Assembly (NCBI RefSeq): GCF_015244705.1
Contig: NZ_JABCQF010000001.1
Location: 434,001 to 498,000, forward strand
DNA from: Gluconobacter potus
GTDB lineage: Bacteria; Pseudomonadota; Alphaproteobacteria; Acetobacterales; Acetobacteraceae
Direction: 5' to 3'
DNA length: 64,000 nt
Shown: piece by piece, positions 52,957 through 60,883 of the stretch
Numbering within the stretch: position 1 is the stretch's first letter
How the letters are laid out: every line of letters starts with the position of its first letter
Notes under the pieces: generated by a model
Seen by the model: only the letters and a program-made list of their open reading frames with translations
The model's database searches: none
What the model was told of the DNA's origin: nothing
Made by a program: the position numbers and the translations under genes

Positions 52957-52995
52957 AAAAAAACCCCGCTGGAGCATGGCTCCGGCGGGGTTTTT
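52957..52995. terminator. Bidirectional terminator between lipoprotein and rpoH
   Basis: AAAACCCCGC and GCGGGGTTTT outer arms with an inner GGAGC/GCTCC stem; A and T tracts on both sides serve both convergent genes. Confidence 0.92.
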
Positions 52996-53011
52996 CGTGA
53001 AAGACGTTTCC

Positions 53012-53905
53012 TCAGGCCTGAAGACCGTTTTCGCGGCGGCGATGCTCGACTTCAGCGGCCATGGCCTTCTGAAGCTTCTCCATCGCACGGGCCTCGATCT
53101 GGCGGATACGCTCACGCGAGACGTTGTAATGATGGGACAGTTCTTCCAGCGTGGAAGGTTCTTCCTTCAGGCGACGCTCGCTCAGGATGTGACGCTCACG
53201 CTCGTTCAGCGTCATCAGGGCCTGATCCAGCAGCGCCTTGCGGCCCGTGAACTCTTCGGACGCGGCGTAGGTCTGTTCCTGGTTCTCGTGATCGTCCACG
53301 AGCCAGTCCTGCCACTCGCCTTCACCGTCGATGCGCAGCGGCGCATTGAGGCTGTGGTCGGGCGCAGCCAGACGCTGGTTCATCGAAACCACATCCTGCT
53401 CCGGCACGCCGAGCGTGGTGGCAATGGAGTTGACCTGTTCCGGCTTCAGATCGCCGTCATCAATGGCCTGCATCTGCCCCTTGAGGCGACGCAGGTTGAA
53501 GAACAGCTTCTTCTGCGCGGCGGTCGTGCCCATTTTCACCAGCGACCAGCTGTGCAGGATGTATTCCTGCATGGCAGCACGGATCCACCACATGGCATAG
53601 GTGGCAAGACGGAAGCCACGCTCCGGATCGAACCGGCGCACGGCCTGCATCATGCCGATATTACCCTCGCTGATGAGTTCGTTCACCGGCAGGCCATAGC
53701 CACGATAGCCCATGGCGATCTTGGCCACGAGACGTAGATGGGAGGTGACGAGGCGGTGTGCCGCGCTCGTATCTTCGTCCTTGCGCCAGCGCCGGGAGAG
53801 ATCGAGCTCTTCCTGCGGCGTCAGCAGCGGGAACTTGCGGATTTCCTGAAGGTAGCGGGTCAGGTTGTTTTCGGGACCCACTGAAATGACGGCTGGGGAT
53901 GCCAT
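53012..53905 (-). CDS. rpoH: RNA polymerase sigma-32 factor RpoH
   Basis: A 297-residue heat-shock sigma factor. Region 2 contains LVTSHLRLVAKIAMGYRGYGLPVNELISEGNIGMMQAVRRFDPERGFRLATYAMWWIRAAMQEYIL read in pieces. The RpoH-box follows as TTAAQKKLFFNLRRLK, and region 4 is EELSHHYNVSRERIRQIEARAMEKL. The ribosome site AAAGGAG is eight bases before the ATG. It is downstream of rluD on the same strand with a 240-base spacer; rluD-rpoH adjacency is frequent in alphaproteobacteria. It directs chaperone and protease promoters. Confidence 0.95.
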   Translation of the reverse strand: MASPAVISVGPENNLTRYLQEIRKFPLLTPQEELDLSRRWRKDEDTSAAHRLVTSHLRLVAKIAMGYRGYGLPVNELISEGNIGMMQAVRRFDPERGFRLATYAMWWIRAAMQEYILHSWSLVKMGTTAAQKKLFFNLRRLKGQMQAIDDGDLKPEQVNSIATTLGVPEQDVVSMNQRLAAPDHSLNAPLRIDGEGEWQDWLVDDHENQEQTYAASEEFTGRKALLDQALMTLNERERHILSERRLKEEPSTLEELSHHYNVSRERIRQIEARAMEKLQKAMAAEVEHRRRENGLQA

Positions 53906-54149
53906 GATCTTCGACTCCTTTCGCCCGGGGCTTAACCCGCATCCGGATGAGATGGAGACTCATACGGACCGGCGACGGGATAGTTCCGTCTGACCCAGGT
54001 GACGCATTGGGAAGGACTTTCACGTCCCCGACCGTCAGCCCCCGGACTGGGCGACCTCTGGTGGTACGATCCATTCCGGCGGCGCGTCAGCTCGTCGGAT
54101 GAGCTGTTTATGACAGGCTCAGCCAAAAAAGTCAATGGCCTTTGAAGGT

Positions 54150-55118
54150 TTAGCCGATCAGTCGCTTTTTCAAGGTCTGGAAGTCTTCGGGAGGCGCAGT
54201 TTCGAAAGAAAGCTGCTTTTTCGTCCGCGGATGGATGAATCCGAGTCGGGTCGCATGGAGCGCCTGACGGGGGAAATCAAGGGCCGCTTCCTTCGCATCC
54301 TGCGACAGACCGCGCGCTGCTGCGGGAATCCGGCGCAGATAGACCGGGTCACCGAGCAGGGGGTGGCCTGCATTTGAAAGGTGAACACGGATCTGATGGG
54401 TCCGTCCAGTGGCCAGACGACATTCGATCAGGGAGACGGCGGCCTGATAGGGCTCGATCAGCTTGAACCGTGTCAGGGCAGCCTTGCCGCCACTGCCCAC
54501 AACCGCCATGCGTTTGCGGTCCCGCTTGTCGCGACCGATATTGCCGTCGAACTCGCCCTCGGCGGGCAGCAGTCCCCAGGCGAGCGCCAGATAGGCGCGG
54601 TCTATGTCACGGGCGGCAAAGGCTTCGGACAGCGCGTTATGGACCATCGCCGTCTTGGCCACGACCATCAGCCCGGACGTATCCTTGTCCAGACGATGCA
54701 CGATTCCCGGACGCTTCTCTCCGCCAATGCCCTCGAATCCTTCCCCGCAATGCCCGAGCAACGCGTTGACCAGCGTGCCGGTCTCGTTTCCGGGAGCGGG
54801 ATGCGTGACGAGCCCGGCCTGCTTGTCGAGCACGATCAGGTCGCCGTCCTCGTACAGGATATTAAGCGGAATCTGCTCGGCGATCGGCCGGGCAGGGGTG
54901 GGGGCGGGGAAAGTAAGCACCATTTCCATGCCATCGCGCAGCGTTTCCGCGGGCTCGCAGACCGTCTTTCCATTGACGGAAAGATTGCCGCTTTCAATCA
55001 GGGCCTTGACCCGGGAGCGGGAAACCGTGCCGATGGCGTCCGCCAGCGCCCGGTCGGCCCTCTGGCCAGCCGTGGACGCATCGACAACAAGACGGAATGG
55101 GGAAACAGGATCAGACAT
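54150..55118 (-). CDS. rluD: RluA-family pseudouridine synthase (RluD-like)
   Basis: A 322-residue enzyme. An N-terminal S4 domain (QRADRALADAIGTVSRSRVKALIESGNLSVNGK in pieces) is followed by the pseudouridine synthase core. The catalytic Asp is in HRLDKDTSGLMVVAKT, with ILYEDGDLIVLDKQAGLVTHP and GRTHQIRVHL. RluD isomerises U1911/1915/1917 of 23S rRNA helix 69; RluC is the other common possibility, but the neighbouring rpoH favours RluD. The start MSDPVSPF uses the CATG at 55116-55119, which also holds the ATG of the divergent DUF6476 gene. The longer in-frame ATG lies inside that gene. Confidence 0.9.
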   Translation of the reverse strand: MSDPVSPFRLVVDASTAGQRADRALADAIGTVSRSRVKALIESGNLSVNGKTVCEPAETLRDGMEMVLTFPAPTPARPIAEQIPLNILYEDGDLIVLDKQAGLVTHPAPGNETGTLVNALLGHCGEGFEGIGGEKRPGIVHRLDKDTSGLMVVAKTAMVHNALSEAFAARDIDRAYLALAWGLLPAEGEFDGNIGRDKRDRKRMAVVGSGGKAALTRFKLIEPYQAAVSLIECRLATGRTHQIRVHLSNAGHPLLGDPVYLRRIPAAARGLSQDAKEAALDFPRQALHATRLGFIHPRTKKQLSFETAPPEDFQTLKKRLIG

Positions 55119-55491
55119 GACACAGGGTGTAGCCGAGGAAATGGCGAACAGCGAGTCGCAGACACCAAAAGCGCTTCTGGCCGCCGTGATTTTGATGGGC
55201 GTGCTGATCATCGCGGCCGTCTTCGGGCTGATCGGCGTGATTGCCTACCGTTTTCTGCATCCGCGCCCGAGCGTGACGGCCACCGTCCCGCTGGCTGAGG
55301 GCGGCTTTTCCCGTCTCGCGCTTCCACTGGGTCCGGGCGAGCACATCACGGCAGTCACATCCCGTCCCGATGGTCTGATGGCCGTGACGTTGAGCGGTGC
55401 GGGAAGTGACCGCGTCCTGCTGTGGAATCCGGAAGCCGGAAAGATCGCTGCCGAGCTTGATTTCGGCACGCCTGCACCGTCCACGCCCTGA
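55117..55491 (+). CDS. DUF6476-like single-span membrane protein
   Basis: A 124-residue protein with a membrane helix near residues 20-42 (LLAAVILMGVLIIAAVFGLIGVIAYRFL) and a small C-terminal domain predicted to be periplasmic (FSRLALPLGPGEHITAVTSRPDGLMAVTLSG). The helix followed by LxLPxGxxI...DG is the DUF6476 pattern. It is found divergent from rluD in alphaproteobacteria. The ATG at 55117 has AGGA six bases upstream and overlaps the rluD start. MANSES (55141) is an alternative with tighter ribosome-site spacing. Function unknown. Confidence 0.65.
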   Translation: MTQGVAEEMANSESQTPKALLAAVILMGVLIIAAVFGLIGVIAYRFLHPRPSVTATVPLAEGGFSRLALPLGPGEHITAVTSRPDGLMAVTLSGAGSDRVLLWNPEAGKIAAELDFGTPAPSTP

Positions 55492-55567
55492 CCTGACGGC
55501 GAGACCCTCTGAACCGTGAGCCCTGCTGCCGCGTTAAGGCGGCAGGATTTATGAAGGATCAGGGATT

Positions 55568-56044
55568 ATGGGACGTCTGGTTGATGCGGTTATCGCCGCC
55601 GGCACGGTTTTCGGAGTTCAGTACGCTGCCCGGGAAATCAGCCCGGCCGACGATCAGTCCACCCGCCGCTGGTACGAGCATCTGAACAAGCCGCATTTCA
55701 ATCCGCCCGGCCCGGCCTATGCCGTGATCTGGACGATGCTTGACGGGCTGCTGGCCTGGTCGGGCTATCGGCTCCTGCGGGCCGAGAAGTCCTGTGCCCG
55801 CACGACAGCTCTGACATTATGGGCCCTGTGTGTCGCAGGCGTGGCCGGCTTTCCGTTCTTCGTCTTCCGCAAACGACAGCTCGGGACGGGTCTGGCCATC
55901 TGTATCGGCCTGATCATGACGTCGGGCGCCTCGATCCGCACGGCGCACAAGGTGGACTGCAAGGCCGCCGCGATGCAGGTGCCGTTCTTCATCTGGCTGA
56001 TCTTCGCAACATGCATCCACGAACAGATCTGGCGCCGGAACTGA
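55568..56044 (+). CDS. TspO/MBR-family protein
   Basis: A 158-residue membrane protein. It has the TspO signature RWYEHLNKPHFNPPGPAYAVIWTMLDGLLAWSGYRLL, read in pieces (W-Y--L-KP-F-PP...WT-L), and further hydrophobic helices. TspO proteins bind porphyrins, heme or cholesterol-like ligands and act in stress responses. A shorter N-terminus and conserved Trp/Pro residues support the call. It is convergent with the ArsR gene 22 bases away. Confidence 0.85.
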   Translation: MGRLVDAVIAAGTVFGVQYAAREISPADDQSTRRWYEHLNKPHFNPPGPAYAVIWTMLDGLLAWSGYRLLRAEKSCARTTALTLWALCVAGVAGFPFFVFRKRQLGTGLAICIGLIMTSGASIRTAHKVDCKAAAMQVPFFIWLIFATCIHEQIWRRN

Positions 56045-56066
56045 AATCCGGCCTCCGCGTCGTTTT

Positions 56067-56366
56067 TCAGGGGGCGTTGAGGACAGCCGTCAGAAGCCCG
56101 GGGAACCGCGTGTCGAGTTCCTCGTGGCGCAGGGAATTGCGATGCTGGACGCCCTCGATGCGGGTCCGCAGGATCCCGCTGTCCCGCAGAACCTGAAAAT
56201 GATGCGACATGCTGGATTTGGGCCGCGTTCCGATCAGCGTGGCGCAGTTCGCTTCCCCGACCCGCGCCAGATGCCGCACGATCTCCAGACGCGCGGGATC
56301 GGCGAGGGCGCGCAGCACCAAAGTCAGTTCGAACGTCGCGGGATCAGGATGGTCGTAGGCAGCCAT
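56067..56366 (-). CDS. ArsR-family winged-helix regulator
   Basis: A 99-residue regulator: ALADPARLEIVRHLARVGEANCATLIGTRPKSSMSHHFQVLRDSGILRTRIEG (in pieces) contains the recognition helix SSMSHHFQVLRDSG. It lacks the ELCVCDL-type metal site, so it may respond to a redox or electrophile signal through its single Cys or another ligand. It is divergent from an Old Yellow Enzyme gene, with two tandem operator-like palindromes between them. Such ArsR/OYE pairs are typical of electrophile responses. Confidence 0.9.
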   Translation of the reverse strand: MAAYDHPDPATFELTLVLRALADPARLEIVRHLARVGEANCATLIGTRPKSSMSHHFQVLRDSGILRTRIEGVQHRNSLRHEELDTRFPGLLTAVLNAP

Positions 56367-56409
56367 GGGGGTCTTATCCCTTTCCTGAGATTTTATCGCA
56401 ACACCTGCT

Positions 56410-56431
56410 TTGTTCGACTCGCATCAAACAA
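56410..56431. promoter_or_regulatory. ArsR operator-like site 1
   Basis: TTGTTCGA - six bases - TCAAACAA, one mismatch from perfect inverted symmetry, 32 bases from an identical-layout second site. Confidence 0.65.
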
Positions 56432-56441
56432 AAAGCTTGCC

Positions 56442-56463
56442 TTGTTCGACTGTTATCGAACAA
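56442..56463. promoter_or_regulatory. ArsR operator-like site 2
   Basis: TTGTTCGA - CTGTTA - TCGAACAA, a perfect eight-base inverted repeat. It is placed upstream of the OYE start by about 30 bases and shares the TTGTTCGACT half with site 1. Confidence 0.7.
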
Positions 56464-56492
56464 TATGAGGGCCTGTCCAGAGGAGACAACTG

Positions 56493-57578
56493 ATGCCAAC
56501 CCTGTTCGATCCCATCGATTTTGGTCCCATTCACGCGAAAAACCGGATTGTGATGGCTCCGCTGACGCGCGGACGTGCCGACAAGGCGGCCGTTCCGACC
56601 CCCATCATGGTGGAATACTATGCCCAGCGCGCCAGTGCCGGGCTGATCATCACGGAAGCCACGGGCATTTCCCGCGAAGGTCTGGGCTGGCCGTTCGCAC
56701 CGGGAATCTGGTCCGAGGCGCAGGTCGAGGCCTGGAAGCCGATCGTGGCCGGCGTGCACGCAAAGGGCGGAAAGATCGTCTGCCAGCTCTGGCACATGGG
56801 CCGCATGGTCCACTCGTCCGTGACCGGTACGCAGCCCGTCTCGTCGTCCGCGACCACGGCCCCTGGCGAGGTCCATACCTATGAAGGCAAAAAGCCGTTC
56901 GAGCAGGCCCGCGCAATCGATGCCGCGGATATCAGCCGCATTCTGAACGATTATGAGAACGCCGCCCGCAATGCGATCCGCGCCGGTTTCGACGGGGTTC
57001 AGATCCATGCCGCCAATGGCTATCTCATCGACGAGTTCTTGCGAAACGGCACGAATCACCGCACGGATGAGTACGGCGGCGTCCCCGAAAACCGCATCCG
57101 TTTCCTGAAGGAGGTCACCGAGCGCGTGATCGCTGCCATCGGTGCCGACCGTACAGGCGTGCGCCTGTCTCCCAACGGCGATACGCAGGGCTGCATCGAC
57201 AGCGCACCGGAGACGGTTTTCGTCCCGGCGGCAAAGCTGCTTCAGGATCTGGGCGTGGCCTGGCTCGAACTGCGTGAACCCGGCCCGGACGGCACGTTCG
57301 GCAAGACGGACCAGCCCAAACTGTCCCCGCAGATCCGCAAGGTATTTACGCGCCCGCTGGTGCTCAATCAGGACTATACATTCGAGACTGCGCAGAAAGC
57401 CCTGGCGGAGGGCCACGCCGACGCAATTGCGTTCGGCCGCAAGTTCCTCTCGAACCCCGACCTGCCGGAGCGCTTCGCCCGCGGCATCGCCCTGCAGCCG
57501 GATGATATGAAGACCTGGTACAGCCAGGGTCCGGAAGGATACACGGACTACCCGTCCGCCACCTCCGGCCCCAACTGA
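56493..57578 (+). CDS. Old Yellow Enzyme-family alkene reductase (NemA-like)
   Basis: A 361-residue FMN enzyme. LFDPIDFGPIHAKNRIVMAPLTRGRAD is the N-terminal FMN region, and CQLWHMGRMVHS carries a conserved substrate-pocket stretch. GFDGVQIHAANGYLIDEFLRNGTNHRTDEYGG contains the His-Asn pair and following Tyr, and FGRKFLSNPDLPERF closes the barrel. It reduces activated C=C bonds using NAD(P)H. The G. oxydans homologue Gox0502 is, from memory, a characterised ene-reductase. Regulated by the divergent ArsR gene through two tandem operators. A hairpin follows the stop. Confidence 0.93.
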   Translation: MPTLFDPIDFGPIHAKNRIVMAPLTRGRADKAAVPTPIMVEYYAQRASAGLIITEATGISREGLGWPFAPGIWSEAQVEAWKPIVAGVHAKGGKIVCQLWHMGRMVHSSVTGTQPVSSSATTAPGEVHTYEGKKPFEQARAIDAADISRILNDYENAARNAIRAGFDGVQIHAANGYLIDEFLRNGTNHRTDEYGGVPENRIRFLKEVTERVIAAIGADRTGVRLSPNGDTQGCIDSAPETVFVPAAKLLQDLGVAWLELREPGPDGTFGKTDQPKLSPQIRKVFTRPLVLNQDYTFETAQKALAEGHADAIAFGRKFLSNPDLPERFARGIALQPDDMKTWYSQGPEGYTDYPSATSGPN

Positions 57579-57587
57579 CGGTCAGAT

Positions 57588-57614
57588 TTCCGGGAGCATC
57601 CAGTGCTCCCGGAA
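57588..57614. terminator. Hairpin between OYE and rlmB
   Basis: TTCCGGGAGCA and TGCTCCCGGAA form eleven perfect pairs around a five-base loop, in the space between convergent genes. T run absent; likely a bidirectional end signal. Confidence 0.65.
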
Positions 57615-57620
57615 CATGGC

Positions 57621-58469
57621 TCAGACCGGGCGAACCAGCTCGTAAAGTGCGACGGCCGCGGCATTGGAGACGTTCAGGCTCTCCATGTCGCCCGGCATAT
57701 AGACGCTGGCGATCTCGTCACACGTCTCTCGCGTCAGACGACGCAGACCCGCCCCCTCGGCTCCCAGAACCAGAGCCACACGACGCCCGGCAAAGCTTTT
57801 GCCATCCAGTCGCGTACCTCCGGCATCCAGCCCGACAACCCAGAAATCCTCGGCCTGAAGTGCCTGAAGCGCCCGGGAGAGATTGACCTCGCGCAGAATG
57901 GGCACAACGTCCAGCGCGCCCGAAGCCGCCTTCGCCATCGCACCGCTTTCCTGCGGCGCATTGCGATCCTGCACGAGCAGCGCCGCCGCACCGAAGGCCG
58001 CAGCAGAGCGCAGAATGGCGCCGATATTGCGCGGATCCGTCACTTGATCCAGCACCAGAACCGGCCCCTTGCGCTCGACGATATCGGGAATGGCCAGCGT
58101 TTCCAGCGGCTCGACCCGCAGGCAGACGCCCTGATGAACGGCATCGCGCTCACACAGCCGGTCGAGGCGCTCACGGTCCACGATCTGCGGCTTGCGGGAC
58201 GCATTCTCAAAAGATGCCGCAGCTTCGCGCGTCGCCAGGAAATCGTGAATCACACGTTCGGGATTGGCGAGAGCGGCCTGTACGGCATGATGACCGTAAA
58301 TCCAGTAGCCGGGGCCGGAGCTGGCCGCATGGCCACGACCGGAACGCCCGCCCCGTTCCCTGGTGCGACCACCAGACGGGGAAGAGCCGTGGTCGGCATT
58401 GCCGGCGTGAGGAGCGGATCGGTCCGTGGAACGATCGGGAGCGGAACGGGAGGGAGATCTTCTGGCCAT
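57621..58469 (-). CDS. rlmB: 23S rRNA (guanosine-2'-O)-methyltransferase RlmB (TrmH/SpoU family)
   Basis: A 282-residue SPOUT enzyme. After a basic, low-complexity start, WIYGHHAVQAALANPERVIHDFLATREA is the substrate-binding N-domain. VLVLDQVTDPRNIGAILRSAAAFGAAALLV, VALVLGAEGAGLRRLTRETCDEIASVYMPG (in pieces) and MESLNVSNAAAVALYEL are TrmH motifs 1-3 forming the SAM knot. It methylates G2251 of 23S rRNA in E. coli. The start at MARRSP lacks a good ribosome site; a TTG seven codons upstream is possible. It ends close to a tRNA-Tyr gene on the other strand. Confidence 0.88.
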   Translation of the reverse strand: MARRSPSRSAPDRSTDRSAPHAGNADHGSSPSGGRTRERGGRSGRGHAASSGPGYWIYGHHAVQAALANPERVIHDFLATREAAASFENASRKPQIVDRERLDRLCERDAVHQGVCLRVEPLETLAIPDIVERKGPVLVLDQVTDPRNIGAILRSAAAFGAAALLVQDRNAPQESGAMAKAASGALDVVPILREVNLSRALQALQAEDFWVVGLDAGGTRLDGKSFAGRRVALVLGAEGAGLRRLTRETCDEIASVYMPGDMESLNVSNAAAVALYELVRPV

Positions 58470-58538
58470 AAAAAAGCATATAATCGACAACTGGCAATTG
58501 ACATAGCCGTCAATCCGCCATATCCCAACCGCCGACCC

Positions 58539-58624
58539 GGAGAGGTGCCCGAGTGGCTAAAGGGGGCGGACTGTAAATCCGCTGGCGTACGCCTACGTTG
58601 GTTCGAATCCAACTCTCTCCACCA
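58539..58624 (+). tRNA. tRNA-Tyr (GTA anticodon)
   Basis: An 86-base cloverleaf with a seven-pair acceptor stem (GGAGAGG with TCTCTCC, one G-U), anticodon GTA at 58573-58575, a long variable arm typical of class II tRNA-Tyr, TTCGAATCC in the T loop and an encoded CCA end. It lies 87 bases before a tyrosine-recombinase gene, the usual arrangement where an element has integrated into the tRNA 3' end. Confidence 0.93.
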
Positions 58625-58710
58625 GGTCCCCTCCATCTAACTGATTGTTTTGACTGTTTTTTCCCTGATGGGTCAGTCTGTGCTCATTGTAGCACGGGGC
58701 TGTAGCACCA
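58625..58710. promoter_or_regulatory. Putative attachment and integrase control region
   Basis: The space between tRNA-Tyr and the integrase. Two direct TGTAGCAC repeats (58688-58695 and 58701-58708) and the inverted GTGCT/AGCAC pair overlap the integrase start. They could be recombinase or excisionase arm sites or an operator. Confidence 0.45.
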
Positions 58711-60558
58711 ATGGGTATTGGCAGCTTTGTCTATCGTCGCGGCGATACCTATTCGTTTAGGTGTCGTGTGCCTGCCGATCTGCGGAGCCGTGTGGCAAAA
58801 CAGGAGGTCGTGTTCGCGCTCGGAACGCGGGATAAGGATGTTGCGCGCGTTCTGTGTGCTGCGCTTGGTCTGCGGATCAAGCAGCTTTGGGTGGAGTTGG
58901 AGCGTGTGTCTGGTTTTGAGGAAATGGACCGGATCATTCGGGAATGGTTCGGAGCTACCCTTCAGCGAGCCTGGGCTGATAATTTCTTAGACCCTTATCG
59001 TGATGAGATCATTTCCGAACGGATCGCGGCCCTCAAACATGACAGGCCCAGCGCTAATTTTGATTTCACGGAAGAGAAGGCGAGGTTCGCGGCTGACTGT
59101 GCGGATCATACGCTTCGGCAACTTGAGGAAGGCACGCTGAATGTCTCTTCCTTTAGGAATGTTGCGCGGCTCTTGGCAGCCAAAGCGGTTCCTCCCATTC
59201 TAGAAAATGACAGACGGGTCGAAGTTATCGCCGGGCAAATCTTGGCTGGCGAGAGCGAGGTTGCCGAGACAGTGCTTGAATGGGCGTCTGGAAGAACGGA
59301 CTTTCATCCTTCATGGAAGCCGTCGCTGCCCCATGACCTGTTTCCGCGCACGGCCACCACCCAAAAGCCAGACGAACCTAAGAGGAAACCGAATGGCAAA
59401 GATCATTTGCCAGTGGAAACGTCTGGCTTGACGATCTCCGGGGCTTTGCAGCGATACATTGATGAGCGAAAACCTGCGGTCTCCACTGCGGCGAGTTTCC
59501 AGACGTCCATCCGGCGCTTTGTTGAAGTGTTTGGGGATTTGGATGTTGCGCGCATCACGAAACGGCAAATCGCTGGTTTCAAAGATGTGCTGCTGACGAT
59601 ACCTGCACGGCTGAAGCCATCGGAGCGGCTGCTGACGGTGCAAGAGGTGGCGGCACTATACAAAGACAAGCCTGACATCCCGCGTCTGTCATCAGCCACG
59701 ATTAACAGTAAGCACCTTGCCGCCGTATCCATCGCTCTGAAATGGGCTTCTGATAACGGTTACGTTGATCGGGTAGTTTCGCGAGAGGTTCGCGCAAAGG
59801 GTGGAGCACCCAAAGCCAAGGCGGCACGTCTGCCATACAGTCTCGAAGACCTGAAGGCCATTTTCGCGCTGCCTGTGTTCGTAAAGGGCGAGCGGTCTAT
59901 TGCTGGCGCGGGTGAGGCAGCCGTGTGGCTTCCGATCTTGGCCTTGTATTCGGGAGCGCGCTTGAACGAGCTTGGCACGTTGAGGATCGGAGATGTCATT
60001 CGGGAAAACGGTATCGACGCGATACGCATCAGGACCGGGAAGACCGTCAATGCCGTCCGGCGCATCCCCATTCATGACGAGGTGAAGCGTCTTGGCTTCC
60101 TACGGTGCGTCGAGGAAAGGCGTTTATCTGGTGATGGTCTAGACGGCCTTCTCTTCCCTATGATCCGTGCCGAGACATCCAAGGGCAAAAAACCCACCAG
60201 TCCCTTCTCGAACTGGTGGGGTCGCGAGGCAAGAAAGGCGGTTCCCGAACTGAACAAGTCCTTTCATTCGTTTAGGCACACGGCAAAGCGGGCCTTACGC
60301 AATGCCAGGGTGGACAAGACGTTGCGGGATGCCGTCATGGGTCATGATGCCGAGGACGTTGCAGAGACTTACGGCCTGGATGAAACCGGAAGCGGCTTCG
60401 ATCTCGCGGCTTTGAATGATGCCATCCAGGCAATCTCTTACCCTGGGCTGACAATCACACTTGCCCCGCCTGGCAAGATGTCCATGCGTGGCGCAAGGAA
60501 GGTCCATCTTGATCCCGCCAAGCCGATGCGCCGGGCTATCTTTCCCAAGGTCAGATAG
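58711..60558 (+). CDS. Tyrosine recombinase (phage-type integrase, DUF6538 N-domain)
   Basis: A 615-residue integrase. The N-terminal domain MGIGSFVYRRGDTYSFRCRVPADLRSR is the DUF6538 type seen with alphaproteobacterial integrases. A core-binding domain follows around residues 240-330 (LQRYIDERKPAVSTAASFQTSIRRFVEVFGDLDVARITKRQI in pieces). The catalytic set is complete: Arg417 (SGARLNELG), His519 and Arg522 (SFHSFRHTAK), His545 (MGHDAEDV) and Tyr554 (AETYGL). It is longer than usual because of an insert. It sits directly beside tRNA-Tyr and would carry out the insertion and excision of the element that continues to the right. Confidence 0.93.
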   Translation: MGIGSFVYRRGDTYSFRCRVPADLRSRVAKQEVVFALGTRDKDVARVLCAALGLRIKQLWVELERVSGFEEMDRIIREWFGATLQRAWADNFLDPYRDEIISERIAALKHDRPSANFDFTEEKARFAADCADHTLRQLEEGTLNVSSFRNVARLLAAKAVPPILENDRRVEVIAGQILAGESEVAETVLEWASGRTDFHPSWKPSLPHDLFPRTATTQKPDEPKRKPNGKDHLPVETSGLTISGALQRYIDERKPAVSTAASFQTSIRRFVEVFGDLDVARITKRQIAGFKDVLLTIPARLKPSERLLTVQEVAALYKDKPDIPRLSSATINSKHLAAVSIALKWASDNGYVDRVVSREVRAKGGAPKAKAARLPYSLEDLKAIFALPVFVKGERSIAGAGEAAVWLPILALYSGARLNELGTLRIGDVIRENGIDAIRIRTGKTVNAVRRIPIHDEVKRLGFLRCVEERRLSGDGLDGLLFPMIRAETSKGKKPTSPFSNWWGREARKAVPELNKSFHSFRHTAKRALRNARVDKTLRDAVMGHDAEDVAETYGLDETGSGFDLAALNDAIQAISYPGLTITLAPPGKMSMRGARKVHLDPAKPMRRAIFPKVR

Positions 60559-60588
60559 ATCATACTCTTTTCGGCATGATGCTGACGA

Positions 60589-60879
60589 TCAGGACGGCAG
60601 CCGCTCCCTGTCTGTCCTGACGCGGGCGGGCTGGTATGGGTTCGGGAAAGCTCCGCCGCAATAATCCATATCAGCGGACGCTGGGCCACCGATCAGGACG
60701 AGAACCGGCGTTGTCGAGTGAATGAACACAATAGGCACATCGGTCTCTGGTTCGATGGCGGTTCCGATGATCGGCGTGTCGTCATCGGCGCTGGTGCTGG
60801 TTATCAGCTTGAAATTGTCGAGGGCGTCGGGAAGGTCCGCGAGCGTTTCGGTTTTGATGCGGCGGACGTAAACAGTCAT
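60589..60879 (-). CDS. Hypothetical protein of the integrated element
   Basis: A 96-residue protein beginning MTVYVRRIKTETLADLPDALDNFKLI with AGGA upstream. A hydrophobic stretch VPIVFIHSTTPVLVLIGG could be a beta-rich core. No family is recognised. Its start is four bases after the stop of the upstream gene, so it belongs to a leftward operon. Convergent with the integrase. Confidence 0.6.
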   Translation of the reverse strand: MTVYVRRIKTETLADLPDALDNFKLITSTSADDDTPIIGTAIEPETDVPIVFIHSTTPVLVLIGGPASADMDYCGGAFPNPYQPARVRTDRERLPS

Positions 60880-60883
60880 TCGA

